DNA from: Porodaedalea pini
Lineage: Eukaryota; Basidiomycota; Agaricomycetes; Hymenochaetales; Hymenochaetaceae
Direction of reading: 5' to 3'
Length of the DNA stretch: 64,000 nucleotides
NCBI GenBank assembly: GCA_002794775.1
Contig: NBAY01000074.1
Location: 1-64,000 of the forward strand
Shown in pieces: positions 10,756-24,133 of this stretch; the stretch's first letter is position 1, and each line of letters begins with the position of its first letter. The notes below the pieces were generated by a model. That model was given only the letters and a program-made list of their open reading frames with translations, was not told the DNA's origin and searched no databases. Made by a program: the position numbers and the translations under genes.

Positions 10756-12260
10756 TTATTTGTGGGTCGTAATATTTATTTTACTCTGGTTCCGATGACC
10801 ACTTGACAACATGGCTTCTTCGCTCTGATAAACGTTTCGCAAATCGTTCTCTTCGTGGTAACTTTCTTAATACCCTCTTTTCCTTGCTTGCTTTTAAGTT
10901 TTTCTCCAGGTTGGATATGTGAGTCTCACCAGAGACAGTACTAGTACTAGTGCTTAAGAAGCACGTATGCTTACAGCTGTACAGCCCCAACTTAGAGGTT
11001 TTTGCACAGCCTTCGCCAACGTGTTAATTTATTGCTTCCTTCAATTGATGGTTCCTCAAATGCTGATTGTAGTTCTCTTCCCCGTTGGAAACGACAGGAT
11101 GTCGACGACATTGATACCCCGCCTTATGCTCAATCTCCAAAATCCACGACTTTATCAAGTGAGCGGTGGTGGGCGAACGACGGTATCGACGTTTAGGGCG
11201 TTCTTCGCACAGGCAGTCGACCATGAGGAGCTGATGTCAAGCTCAAGCTCGGAGGGCATTCGGTTCAATGAGCGCACGCAATACTCAACGTGCAACAATT
11301 ATGCGTAGAGTTCAGGAAGTGGAACGCGTTCAGGCGGAACTGCAGAGGTGCAACACGGCATCGGTGATATATATGTATATCTGTATTTTTGCTCCAAGGA
11401 AAGGTACCGCCCTCCTTATGTCCATGTCCGTTAAAGATACTGACTATTTTGATTTGTTATTTTCATAGAGCTTTCCTCGATTTCTCGTCATGCAGCCCAG
11501 GGCTCTACATAAGAGCTGGTAGGGCCGTGATAGACGTTTCACGCTCTCTAAATCAGGACAGGGTTGGTTCTGCATATTGTCAATTTTTTTCATCATTAAT
11601 GTATTTGTACTTCATAACGCGAGATGTTAGATTATCGGGCCAGACAAAATTCTAGATTGCAACCGGGACTTCAACCCATCCCATTGACAAACACTTGGAC
11701 TAGTCCTAACGAAAGCGCACATTGGCTACCTTGTGCTCGTTGGAGACGAGCTAAAAATACTAATGCTGGAATAAGCTCCGCACGCAGAAGGCGGAAAGAC
11801 CCCGTGGATACTTCTCCTAAGCTCTACTTATCGTCCTTTATCATTGACCCAAACTCCATTCTGAGCTCATGGAAACTGGTTGGCGAACTTCACCTGCTAC
11901 ACATGTATGTTTCCCATATCCGTAGGAACATATCAGAAATGCTATTGCGCGACCGCTGCGAAGCAACAAACGCAGCATTGCGACACTCTGGCGTAAAACA
12001 TCAAATAGTTAGCGATATGCAAGAATCCACAATCCGCAATCACCGGATAGATGATCTACGCTTTTTCTATGCTTCTGGAAATCAAATCGCGCACGTCGAG
12101 TCACGTCGAGTCATGTAGATACTGCGGCCCAGTTGACCTCTGACTCGCCGGATCCGCATAGTCGCAACATACTTAATTTTCGAAAGCACATTTGCATGAT
12201 GCACCAAAATCTCGTTCGAGCTGCGACATTGCTATTCCACATCCGAGTCCATTTCTGCCG
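10756..12260. other. unresolved region with short open frames
   Basis: Plus-strand open pieces at 10967-11308, 11268-11400 and 11624-12118 could be exons. I could not join them by consistent splice phases, and none shows a domain I recognise. A plausible intron starts at 11160 (GTGAGC) and ends at 11211 (CACAG). The palindrome AGTACTAGTACTAGT lies at 10937-10951. This may be an undetected or decayed gene. Confidence 0.35.
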
Positions 12261-12961
12261 ATGCTCGCAAGGGGGAAATTCGCTCGCACTTTAGGCGGCT
12301 CGGGGGCTCTGACAGGCGGTTCCAGCTCCAGCCCCGTTTCAGAAGGTTCAAATAGCAACACCACATTCAAACCTTTGCTTTTCATCACTGGATTGGTGGT
12401 GATTGCTGCGCTTGCTCTGGGTTACTGGTGGAGAAGACAGATGGAAAGAAGGACACGGTTGAGCAGGGACGGAACCTCAGACGAAGGGATGCACCTGAAG
12501 CCGGAAGAGCGTGTGCCCCATCTGTGGGACGTGCATGTCGATCGCACTCGGGGGATACTTGAGTGGTGGTCATGGAAGACTACACAAGTGCGTCTATTAT
12601 TCTTTTGCTATAACCATGGGCTTCGGAACCAATTCTTGAATAGCCACTTTCTGTCGTACCGTCCCTGCGGCCGACATCTTTACTCTCTCCTTCGTCAAAA
12701 AACACCTTCGGCCTGTGCACAGCTCTAAAAGGGCATACAATTACGAAGCCCTCGCCTGCTCAGCAGAGGCAATCAGGAGATTCGAATACCGTGCAGTCCG
12801 ATAGACTCCTTCGAGTATCCGTCATCATAGCGATGCCTTCTCGGTCGCGAGGGTCGCACCTCACTCAAGCTACGACCACAACAGGAATAGCAGAAGAAGT
12901 TGGCGTGTCTAGAGAACATTCTGTCTCTGATGCTCTGGAGGGGAGGACTTCGATTTTGTGA
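12261..12961 (+). CDS. hypothetical single-pass membrane protein
   Basis: Two exons, 12261-12587 and 12644-12961, are joined by a 56-bp GT-AG intron and give 214 residues. The N-terminal part is rich in Gly/Ser. A transmembrane segment follows at about residues 36-54 (LLFITGLVVIAALALGYWW), with basic residues right after it (RRQMERRTR), so the C-terminal part should be cytosolic. The tail holds short motifs (PHLWDVHVD, SVIIAMPS) that I associate with a widespread family of small Agaricomycete membrane proteins of unknown role. The start is the first in-frame ATG before the membrane segment; an upstream exon cannot be excluded. I assign no function. Confidence 0.6.
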
Positions 12962-13946
12962 TCGGAGTTGCACAAATCCCATACATGCAAGGAGAGGGAT
13001 GAAGGGCGTCGCGCATGTAAAAAAACAGAAATACATAGCATACCATGAGCTTGTCATGAACTTCCAGTTGGCCATCAGAATATTGTATTGGATCGCTAGC
13101 AGCCTTCCTTGTGTTCGGAAATTAAAAAATAGCAGAAGAGGGCTTCGGGTAGTTGCACGACTCCCCACCCTGCATCATTCGTCCTATAGTTTGAAGAGCG
13201 AGTGGTGTGATGCGAAGGATTTTGGCTCCGCTGAGCATAACTAGTTGTTGTCATTAAAACTATAGGTTGTCCGCTCTTCGCGGTGGTTCGAGCATATGTT
13301 AGGGTTCATGAACAGTTGAGCTTCCTTGATGGGGAATTGAGATCAGAGATTTGTTGATGGTATGATGCCTCCTGCGGTTGAAGCACAGACTTATGGCATG
13401 GTAGAATTTAGGGAGGCTACGAACAGATAGTGGTGATGGCTGTCCAGAGCAAAGATTTCAACATGCATATGGATGCAAAACGCTCCAGCTGAAGCGTGGT
13501 CAAAGTAAGCACTGCAACTGGAGAACGTTTCTCACGGGTACTAAAGTCTAATTCCACGAGTGCTGCTTTCGTACCATCCTTTCGGACGTCACTCCTCCGT
13601 TTTTTCCCCTTAGCTATCGGCTTCATCTTATAACGACGTGCACGACGCGCGCATAGGAAGCGTCCGTGACGCTGAGGCCAACGCCGACATCGTGCTTGGC
13701 AGGCAGGCTGTGTGCGGCGAGCACATACGTCCGCGTCGAGGGCGCCGACTCAGACGTTCAAAACGGCCGAAATTTTTCGGTGACGGTTCAGGAGTGTTTG
13801 CGGTAGTGTTCTCGTCGTTTTTAAGGTCGTGAGCGACGAGTAGTGGGTATCAGGCGATATCGGCATTTGGAAGCAAGCTAGAAGCGTGAGTAGTTGTATG
13901 GCCTCAGTTCCATTTTCACCGAAGCTCTTTCCCTCAGACCCAGGAG
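12962..13946. other. intergenic, upstream of the serine-rich gene
   Basis: No convincing gene. A minus-strand frame at 13417-13626 has a basic N-terminus but cannot be extended. Confidence 0.4.
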
Positions 13947-16900
13947 ATGACCACAACCGCATCATCATCCTCGCAACCAGCTCCACTGTCTCGACTTGCC
14001 CGTCTTGGAGCGAATCTTGGTCTCAAACACTTGTCGCACGCAGGACCGTCGCGCCAGCTTAAGTACACCGACGCGAACGACTCGGAGTGGTATATTCCGT
14101 ACAACGGTCCATACGAACAACCGAAGGAAGTACGTATGGGTAGAGTCAGGGATAGGGATAGCTGGTCTGAGCTTGTCGCCGGTGGTGAGCGAGCGTACGA
14201 TCCGTTCGAACGCGATCGGAGCGCGTTGGCGCACGGTGGCGCTTCCACATCCGGTCACGGACACGGGCATGCACGAGGGTCTTCAGCACAGGGTCATACC
14301 TTCGAGTCTTACTATGACGAAGAGCACGAACGCGGACGACAGCTTTCCCCAGCATCTAAATACTCTGAGTCAAACGCGACGCTCGGGGGTGGCGAGCGAC
14401 GTTCGCACGCGGTCGCGTCTCCGACGACCAGCCCCATCTCGCCACGGCGCGGCCCTCTACCGACATTTCTTGACCTTGACATGACAGGCGTCGGAATTGG
14501 CGAGAGTCCCATGCCAGTGAAGCGCGTCGGGCATTCATCCAATTCGGGACACGGCCATGATCCCCACGAGCACTCGCATGTACACGCCCCGTCGTCCTCT
14601 GCTCCTGCACCTGCTGTGTCCTCGCGCGACTCAGTCACGAGCTTTTGGACGTTCGGTCGTTCCGCAAGCAAAAAAAGCCCGCCGATCAATGCCGGTGGTG
14701 GACGGCCATTCGCTGAGAGTCGTCCAAGCACGAGTACGCGACAGACCGTCGCGCAGGCACCTGTTGTCATGCGGGATCGTTCCGCGACAGTTGCTGGCCA
14801 AAGCGGAGAGCCTTCAAGTGCCCTGGCCTCGAGGCCTCGGGCAAACACCGTGGCTCCTCCAGCGCCTTCTGCATCCTCTGCATTATTCCCGTCTTCATCT
14901 CAACATCAATACACCAATGAGCAACCCGGACCCGACCGTGCTGCCTCTCCTTATCAACGGCACCCATATGCCACTGCTTTATCACCCACTGGTCATCGTT
15001 TGCACTCGCGAGTGATGCAGCCTGCCCAGTCGAAGCAGGATTTACAGCAGCTTCAAGCGCCCGCACTCAACCTCAACGTTCCATTTCTCTCTTCATCCAA
15101 GAGCTTCGCAAGTCTGAAGAAAACGACCAACAACCTCAAGGCTTCCGTATCGACGCCGAACCTGCGTGCCGGAGATCCCAGCAGGACGCAACGGAACGGG
15201 GGTTCGAGCGCAGGCAGTCCGAGCACACCGAGCGCAGCGAGCACAGGCACGAAATGGCTGAAGTGCGGAGACATGGTGCGACGCTCTACTCTTTCCTCGT
15301 CCACGTTTCCGTCTGCGTTCCGCGCACGTCATCAGTCCACCCACCAGTCCCGTCGGCGGCACCCCGCCATTCTCTGCACCGGCACAGACGCAATCTCAAC
15401 CGCGCACCCTAATGAGAAGTCTATTAGGCGGGAAAAGCCCTGTGGACTTGCGAAAGGGACTACAAGTCCCTTCATCGGCCCCTCCTGCAGTTTTGTATTC
15501 CACTCCCGAACCGCCACCCCCACCGTCGGTACCGACTCAGGCAGAAGCTGGTCCGTCTCAGAAATCCCTACGACCTCCACGCCCAAAGTCCTTCGCTCAG
15601 GATGATTTGGCACTTCCATCTCCAGTGCCCTCTCTTGCCACGTAAGTCTATTTCAAAAATATTCAAAGTTCAGCAACTCAGTATTTCGTCGCAGTGTACT
15701 CAAACAGAACGAGGCATTTGACAAAGAGAGGGACGAATGGAAGGCGAAGGCGTCTCGGTCGTTCGGTAATAAGCGTTCGCGCTCACTTTCGCGGTCCCGG
15801 ATGAGGAGCAAAGCAAAGCTCTCCGGCAAGGCTGCAGAATCAGAAAGCGAGCTCGCTCTCAGCTTTGATTTGATTGCCGCAACTGCATTCCACGGGCACC
15901 AGACTTTGAAGCCAAGCATACATTTTGCGCAAACTCCAACGGGATCAGGAACTCGAAGCGGCGTAGGTACGAATAGCGCCAGCACCGGGCTCAACACAAC
16001 ATCATCCCACTCACGAAATACAAGCAACGCGAGCCGAGGAGGTTCAGGAGCTTCACGCAGCAATGGCCATGGCCATGCACGGAAAGAAAGTTGGAGCAAG
16101 TCAGCGCTTAAGACTGCCAAGAATACGGCGAATGCGTCGGGCCTGTGTGGTTTAAACGAAGATCTATCACCAGCAGATGAAAACATCACAGGATTGGATA
16201 ACACTCTGCAGCAAGATCGGACGAAGTATGTCCATCTCAACTCTCGTGGGGAGAGGAAAGATGCCAGTGAGAGCGGCGTCGTGCTTATCACATCTCAAAC
16301 GGCAAACTATCTTGGTACATCTCAACAGAATGCGGGCGGCCCCTCTTTATCTCCAGTGCCATCAAACCAGAGCGGCGAGTCAACTAGTCACTCAGGCGTC
16401 GGAATCGCTCTCTCGACGCCAACGGTCCTCATTGATCAGCCCTTTCAGTTTTCCGATCATCCTTATGCTACCGGGCCACGTCAGAAAGATGGCATACCGC
16501 GTTCGGCAGAGTATGCCGGTCCACATCCTTCGAGGATGGCAGAGTTCGTGTTGAACGAGTCATCGCTGAGCGATGTAAGTGCTCGACATCGCATGCCTGC
16601 AGCAGCTTCACGGCCATATGCTGAGCCTCCTTCGCTACATCCTTATGCTGCGGCGGAGTCCCACTCTCGGCCTACTCTTCGGGTGCCGGTGGCTAGCATC
16701 CCGCCACCCGCGAAGATGTTCGCGGATGTTGGTACCGGTTCCATTCGCGAGGTAATGCCCGATGATATTCAGTACTCACCTTACTCTGCGCAATACTCTG
16801 GGAGCTCGAAGCGCAATAGCGAAGCTCTCGGAGTGGAGGAGGCGCTCAGTCTCGCATTTAGCCACGGAGGAATGGACAATGGTGAAGTCGAGGGACAGTT

Positions 16901-18207
16901 GGAAGGCGAGGCGGGTGAAGCTGAAGACTTCGGTTCGAGGGCAGGTGGTCAAGAACTCATCGCACCTCCTGTTTCGAGGTCGGCTGCCCACTACCGAGGC
17001 ACTCTAATGCCGCAAATTGATGAAGGCTCTGGCCGTGAATCATGGCAAACTTCGCAAGACGACGACAATATCGACAATCTCGTGGTCCCGACGCCGATGT
17101 CGACATTCACTTTCAAGCCGAACACATCACCTGGTCAAGTGTCGCTCGATTCCTCGCCCATGGCCTCACCCCGTCAGTTCAAGAAGTTCGATGATATGGA
17201 GGATTATAGCGACCTCTTCTACAGACCAGGACAGCAGACGACGGTGGCTGGCAGTGGTAGAGGTAGTCGCAATGGTAGCGGGAGTTCAGGTCGACCGACG
17301 CCGCCGAGTGAATTGGTACGTACGTTGAGCTCACGGGAGGGAAGCGGCGCTCCCGACAGGCCTATGCTTGCCAGGAGCAATTCGGCTTTGACGAACCTAC
17401 GGCGACAGCTCAGCGAGGAATATGGAGCAGGCGCGGAGGACCGCCATATACTCGGAGGCGACATTGGGTTTAGTAGGCATGTTAGTGAGGTTATGGAAGT
17501 TGATGAAGACGTCGACGACGCGCATGCCTTACTTTCGCAAGGGTCTTCCCCACCTGGGGCCACCTTACCGCTCAGAGTTCAGATGACCCGTCCCGAGAGT
17601 TCAGGACCCGCGCATCTGATTCCAGAGGACGTGGAATCATCCCGCGCGTCCTCAATTTTGGAGCGGTGCGAAACAGAGGAAGGCACTGGTAAGATCACAG
17701 TTCTTTCACGCTCCTGATTTGTGACTCATTGTTATGCCCTGTTGTCCTGTAGAGGTGTATTATCGCTTGGGCGAGGTTCCTACACTCGCCACTCCCGACC
17801 CTGTCACCTCATCAAATGTCCATCGAGTGTCTGCACACGTCTCTTACATCGACGGCACCCCTCAAAGCAACCATCAACCCCTTTCACCTGATTATCATGG
17901 GCAAACGGATCGTCGTTCCCGTCCCAGCCTCTTACCCCCCACGTCCGCATCAACGACACGCGGGAGCTACACGACTTCCACGTCTAGTGCATCGCGTATT
18001 TCTCACCTCTCTGATTTTCCCGTCCCACCGGGACAAAACGCGCTGACTCCCGGCACGATTATTCAATCATACTTTGGCAATACACCCGAGGCTACCGAGC
18101 GAGGAGATCCATTAGCAAGCTCCCATTCGCCTCGGGGACGGCAGGAACGTCAGAGCCGCCGCACGACGTTTGGACCTGTACCAGTCGACCCATTGGACCA
18201 GCCGTAA
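13947..18207 (+). CDS. large serine-rich conserved fungal protein of unknown function (one frameshift)
   Basis: Exons are 13947-15641, 15695-17688 and 17753-18207, with introns of 53 and 64 bp. The product is about 1,380 residues. It is mostly low-complexity Ser/Pro/Gly with His-rich runs, so largely disordered. Conserved-looking islands are YIPYNGPYEQP near residue 50, KWL...ETWCDALLFPRPRF near residue 440, and HPYA repeats. The frame changes once: after the codons for KWL at about 15260, an extra A in CTGAAGTGCG (15261-15262) shifts the frame. Ignoring that base restores SAETWCDALL and makes the summed exon length 4,143 nt, an exact multiple of three. The indel is therefore a recent mutation or an assembly error. 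It is convergent with SMC1. Confidence 0.75.
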
Positions 18208-18566
18208 TGCTGATCATGTTTATTCGTTATTGCTATCCAGAGACACCTACTTATTCCACTGCCTTCGTTCTTCTGCAATTGCAAGCCGCTCTCACGCTTT
18301 CCACGATTTTTTTTCTGCACGTTTATATGGAGTAGCTGTACAGTACCGTCCACGTAATCTCAGCTTATTTTTTTCACTCAGTCTATTTTCCCCCTCCGGT
18401 TACTTTTCATGCGTATTATTATCTTCATGCATCAGCATTCACGCAATTTTTTTTAGTCGGGATTCATACGTGCTACATATTGTTATTACAGTTGTAAATA
18501 TGACAGGGCAGGAAGCATCAGGGGGATAAAATAGAACTTGCACCGATACAGCGGAAACCAAAGCGA
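18208..18566. other. convergent 3' intergenic region
   Basis: This 359-bp T-rich stretch lies between the tail-to-tail serine-rich gene and SMC1. It probably holds both 3' UTRs; no gene seen. Confidence 0.6.
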
Positions 18567-21500
18567 TCAATCGTCATATTGTGTGAGCTAGAGACAACAT
18601 TAGATCTCGGATGGTCAGCGCGTTAGATTACGAGGTCACTCACATCCAAGGTCAACGAGCTTGAGCTGTTCACTTCTTGATCACGGTAGATGCCTACCAG
18701 CGAGTTGCCCCGTTCGTACAGTGACCCTTTCAAGCTAATAACGACAAATTGGAATGCATCAGACGCTCGCTGGCGAATGTAATTGGCGATCTTCGCGACA
18801 TTCGTGTTGTCCAGTGCTGCGTCAACCTCATCAAGGACGAAGAAAGGAGCCGGTTGATAACTGGGGGTTGAGCGAAAAGAGGTGAAATAAGTGAAGAGGA
18901 AGTGATGTCACTGATGGAGGCGTACCTGTGAATAGCGAAAAGCAATGCGAGGGCGGCGACAGTCTTTTCCCCTCCGGATAGCTGCTCCATATCCCTGAAC
19001 CGCTTCATCGGTGGCATTGCGTGGTACTTGATCCCGCCTGCGTAAGGTTCCTACACGTAATCATAGACTTGAGCAGCTGCCAGTGAGAAAAATTTAGTCG
19101 CTGACCTCGTTGTCTTCCAAGCTCAGATATGCAACACCGCCCATTGGTGCAGCCTTTCCCTTTGTGAGATCCTTATAAATCTGATCAATGCGCTCAGAAA
19201 TATGAGTAAACGCTTTATTAAATAGGTCACAGCTGTAGAAGGAGCGAGTTAGCAAGGATGAGTCTTGGAAGGTCTATGCAGCACTTACCGTCGCTTTTTG
19301 ATGTCACTGAATTCGTCCCGAGCCTTTTTCGACTCTCTGCGAGCCTTCTCAGCCTCCTTCTCCGTGTCTTCGAGCTTTGTCTGAACGTCATCTAATCTGA
19401 ATCAACGCATTAATCGATAGTTCTAAGTGGATATAGGAGGGGAGATCAACCTGTCCATGGCCTTCATATTCGGCGCCATACGCTCGATCTCTGCATTAAG
19501 CTTAGCAATCGATGAATCGTATGTGGAACCCATCTCTGCTGAGGCGTCCTGCAACAACGTTGTCAAAAGGAGATCCCAATAGAAAGAGTATGGGAGCCCG
19601 GCTCACTTCGCGCTCTTCATCATCCAGCAGATCGAAGTCAAGTTCGATTCCATAGTCGGGAACACGCCGCGGCCTTTGGGTACCATCTTCGTCATCGACG
19701 TCCATTGCTACCTCCTCGCGGAGATTCTAATAAATAATAAACAGAGAACGCTGAGGTCAATCGTGCAGACCATTAGACACGGCTCAGGTTGAAGGCTTGC
19801 CTCTTCTATCGGTACGTCCTTTAAACTCCCCGATTGCAAGGGGAGCTGGATCTCTTCCAAGCGACATTTCCGGTAGATACCCGATCGTTCGGAAGCGAGT
19901 TTCTCTATTTCATCGTTCTATGAACGCACGGTGAATAAAGATGACAGAGAATGCCTGAACACCACAGACCTTTGTAGCGATTTCCTTCAAAGCCTGATCA
20001 AGGACCTTAGACGCTTTTGACGTGCTTTTCTTTACACTTTCGAGATCCTTCGTCTTAGACTCCAAAGTGTCATTGAGTTCTTGAAGCTCCTCTTGAAGCT
20101 CCGCGATTGACCCTTGCAACTGGTCAATTTCCTCTTGAATTGCCTGCTTTTCTGCCTCATGTTTTTCGATGGCAGTACATTCAGATCCAATAGCAGTGTC
20201 AAGGGCTGCGAGACGTTCCTGTAAAGTCGCTAACTGCTGCTCTTCGAATTGCGACCTGTGGAAGCTTTAGAAGCAGTCTTCAGGACACGAAAAAAATAGT
20301 CCGTACTGATGAGTGAGGCGTGCAATCTGCGTTTCGAAACGCCTGCGCGCAGCCGCTTCCTCGTTTGCGACTTTAAGTTGACGCGACTCGTACTCTCGAA
20401 TGTTCTCGACGCCAATATCTGCGCAGAACTGTGCGAATACGGCATCTTCTGCCTTATTCACAACCGTTGACAAACTTTCCATTTTCTCGACTAGGGCAGC
20501 GTGACTTGCTTTAGCCTGCAAAGCTCAAAAGGTGAATAATTCTCAATAGAAATGAAATATAGAACGACAAACCTGCTTCAGCTCTGGTGCCTTCTTCTTC
20601 ATCTCATTTTTTATATGTTTCAACTCATCCCGCTTGCCCTTCAGGCTTGCAGCCAAAGCAGCCTGGACTTTACTATCAGCGATTTAATAGCAGAAGAAAG
20701 CGACAAAAACTGGAAATTACCAAATCATCTTTCGCTAGAGTCAAGGAAGATTCTAGGCGGGTGATCTCAGCTACAAGATTCTCATCTGCTTTGCTACGCG
20801 GTCTAGACTTGTTCAAATCGCGAAGCTGCGAGAGTAGCGAGTCTCGCACGCGGGTTAGTCCTGCAAGGTAGTCTTTAAGCAGCAGAGTCAAAAAGCGGGC
20901 GAGAAAAATACCTTGGATATCCTTGTCTTCCCACTTCTTATTGTTGCCGTGCGAGCTTCTACCTCCAGTAATAAGACCACTCTTGTGGATAACAGTGCCC
21001 TCAAGCGTGACAGCTAGTGAAAAGCGTCAGGTGTGCACAGAGAAAGAAGCATAGGCAAATGCATACCTTTCACTTCCTGGCCTTTCTCATAGCAAACATA
21101 ACGCGCTACATCCATCGTGTCGCACACGAGTGCATTTCCACAAGCGTAGTGCATAGCACGCTCGACTGCCGGCTCATATTGGATCACATCTGCCGCGAGT
21201 CTTGCACCGCGAGCGAAGCTGCGGTATTTGTCGTTGATCGGTTTCACTTGAATCGTATCGAGCGGGATGAACGTCGCCTGTCCGGCGCGCTGGTTACGCA
21301 TATACTAGAGAACAGGTTCCTCAACGTCAGATCTAGGTGTGACAATTTGGGGCTATAAGAGGATGTACCTCGATACATTCAATAGCTGTCTTCTCCTGGT
21401 CCACCACGACAGCGTCAATATTGCGGCCCAAGATGACGGAGACAGCCGTTTCGTATTTCCGCTGCGTTGGTTTGCAGAGGTCGACAACTCTACCTCGAAC

Positions 21501-23397
21501 ACCTTCATAGAACCCTTTAGCTGCTGCAATTCATAAATAGATGCAGACGAACCAGGAAAAATGCGTTGTAGGTTTGCGAATGTCTCCTTCAGACGTGCAT
21601 CACGCTCGGATTCCTTTTTGTCCACCCCGGCTTGAAGGAGCTTCTCGTGGCATTCGGCGAGCTTCTCGTTGAGTTCTGTGTCGAGTTGTCTGAAAACTAG
21701 ATGTCAGCGATAAGCGGGTTAAGAAGAGTTGACCGACACACGAGATACGCGCAAACTCGGCCTGCTGCCTGTTAAGTTCCTGTTTCGCATGTGTGTAGTC
21801 GGATTGCAAGGAGGCAACTCTGCGATCCACCTTAATTAAATGGCAATGTCAGGATTAAATACGACAGTGGAAACGCGAACTTTACCTCTTCCTTCCTGTC
21901 CTCAACATCGGCTATCTCGGACTCCAGCTTAGTCTTGCTCTCTTCCAAACCTGTATAGCCCTCTTGTATGCCGACGAGCGCACGCGTACTTGTCTTTTCA
22001 TCTCGTGCGAGAGCTTGAAGCGACTGGCGTTCGTCCACAGCTAGCGTATTAGCCTGCGCCCTCAGACGACTATATTCCTCCAAGCTCTCCTCGCTCAGAG
22101 ACAAGTTCTTTTGTGAGGCGCGTCGTGCCGCTTCTACACAGATATGAGTACACGATATATTGCAATAAGCATCAACGTTCCCACCTTTGGCTGCATCGGC
22201 TGCTTTCTGTTCTGCTGCCAGATCTTTCCGTAGAACCGCTAGTAGGTCTTCCTTCCTCTTAGCATCTTTTGCTGCAGCCTCCCGCGTCGACTCGTGGTTT
22301 CGCAGCTTACGCTGGGCATGTAGGATCTTGCTTTCTGCTGCGACAAGATCTGGTTTCTGGAAAGAGTTAAAAGAAAACACCGCAATGGTTAATGAAATAC
22401 ACACCCTGCCATCCAACGCCTTTTCCGCTTTCTTGACCTTCTTCTCAGCGGCAACAACATCTGAACGCGCTTTTGCCTGCTTCGCACGCGCGTCTTCTAA
22501 GGCTTTGTCATGGACAGCTTGTTCCTTCCGAAGCCCCGCAAGTGTCTTATTCTTTTGCGTTATTTCGCGTGCATTTACCTCGATTTGTTCCTCTATATGG
22601 AAAAGTTTCCAGAGGAAACGTTTCAAGATAAGGTCGTCTCGCTTGCTGGCGAGGTCCTCGAAGCGCTCCGCCTCTGTCATTTGCTCCTTGAAGACCTTTA
22701 TTTCTCCAGCGAAGCCACGTTTCTTGTTGAAGCTCTCCGTTGCGTTCTCTGCGGCGCGATCAACGGCCTTCTTCGCGCGCTCATAGTCGGCAGCCAGTTC
22801 AAGCGAGCCACTGATCTGCTCGACCAGACGGGTGAGCTCCTTCGGAGACTGCGATGCAATATGCTCGACATCTCCCTGAAAGACGAGGAAATTTTTGGCC
22901 TTGGTGAGGATATTATGTTTTGCGAGTGCGGCGGAATAGGCCTGAGCAGAGATGACTTGATTGTTCAGCTTGTACTCGCTCGAGCCCGTGGTCGTAATCC
23001 TTCGCCAAGTCAGTAGTGAAACAGCAGTTTCCTTTCATTACAAAACTTACGTTCGCAGATAACGCCATTCCGTATTGTCTTGGTCTTCGTACACCGCGAG
23101 CACCCACGCCTTCCTCGCGTCGTCATCGCCGCGCTCTTCGTCCTCTTCGTCCTCTACCGCTTGAGACGCATCAGCATCAGAATTTTCTAGCCTTCGCCCA
23201 CGATATACGAGGTCCTTGAGCTGGCTACTCCGCAGCTGTGCACTCTTTATGCCTAGGACGAACGATATGGCATCCATGAGGTTTGACTTCCCGGCGCCAT
23301 TAGGACCAATGATAGAGGTAAAAGGCGTGAACGGGCCGATTACATGGTGTCCTTTATAGCTTTTGAAGTCCGAGAGCTCGATGCGTACGAGCGGCAT
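18567..23397 (-). CDS. SMC1: cohesin subunit SMC1
   Basis: This is the ATPase subunit of nuclear cohesin, which holds sister chromatids together with SMC3 and a kleisin. I assign 21 exons: 23051-23397, 22405-22999, 22185-22356, 21886-22133, 21742-21830, 21553-21689, 21369-21502, 21067-21304, 20912-21013, 20721-20860, 20573-20672, 20307-20515, 19970-20255, 19771-19917, 19607-19726, 19451-19548, 19289-19396, 19106-19232, 18926-19050, 18644-18860 and 18567-18587. The product has about 1,253 residues, the usual length. Walker A GPNGAGKS is at residues 31-38; coiled coils flank the hinge ([16 protein letters not shown]). The C-terminal head has the LSGGEK signature and Walker [13 protein letters not shown]. 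The last 21-nt exon supplies the conserved ending TLDLTQYDD. One junction (20673-20720) is off by one base in phase. Confidence 0.96.
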
Positions 23398-23558
23398 AGT
23401 GGCAGTCTGGACTCTGCAATCGTCGTGCTCGCTGCTACAGTGCTAGTGGTTGCCCTGCGCGTCACGTCACGCGGCTGTTACGCATCGCGTCCAATGTGGC
23501 CCGAGCTGATACTGTAAGTTTAACCGCCACGACTAGTTTGACGCATTTCAGGGCAACA

Positions 23559-23944
23559 ATGCATCCCATAAACACCAAGATTCCATCTTTGCATGCAACC
23601 ATCCTCACACTACGTCTTCAGCAAGGCCTGGCGTCACACGCCGGAATCAAACCCATGAAGACAATATTAACGTTCTACCAGTGCTGCCAGTTGTCTCCGA
23701 TCCTTTCCTCTAATTTGAGACACCCAATGATTTCGCAGTGGCCTCCAAATATTGAAGATATTCAACAGTCTTGCAAATCTCAATTCAATGCGCATGTTGA
23801 CATTTGCAAGACTCTGGGTATAGATTTCAAACAGGTTGCATGAGGATCTGCTTTGCTACAGCCAGTACTAGTGTTATTTTGCATCCATACCCCAGTAGCC
23901 TGCAGAGATTGAAACAAGTGCCGCTTCATACTAATGTGCCCTAA
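23559..23944 (+). CDS. hypothetical small protein (tentative)
   Basis: An open frame from the ATG at 23559 runs to 23834. It can be spliced over a 71-bp intron (23835-23905, GT...GCAG) to a short exon ending in TAA at 23944, giving about 104 residues. It starts 160 bp from the SMC1 start on the other strand, so they would share a bidirectional promoter. No domain is recognised. The residues are unbiased, with a Cys-rich stretch (TFYQCCQL). It could be spurious, or the first exons of a longer gene with the pieces near 23934-24131. Confidence 0.3.
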
Positions 23945-24133
23945 AGCTGCTCGCTTGACATCTAATATTGCAAAGTTTCTCCTTGCTCTTGGGTCTGATC
24001 AACCCAACTTTGATAACTGGTACGAAGAATGTTGCGCAAAGTTACGTTGTTTATATTGCGCTCATTCTCGCGGTCCATTAAACGAAACAGTACTTCCAAT
24101 TTTACTCTCATTTCTCTCCGAGCTCGCATAAGA

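Noticed and set aside
13417..13626. Minus-strand frame with a basic N-terminus
   Set aside because: It ends without a domain, and extending it through candidate introns gives only a few more residues.
14312..14848. 178-codon minus-strand frame
   Set aside because: Shadow of the serine-rich gene on the plus strand; no independent motif.
22187..23016. Overlapping plus-strand frames of 168-199 codons
   Set aside because: Shadows of SMC1 exons on the minus strand, where the coiled-coil protein is unambiguous.
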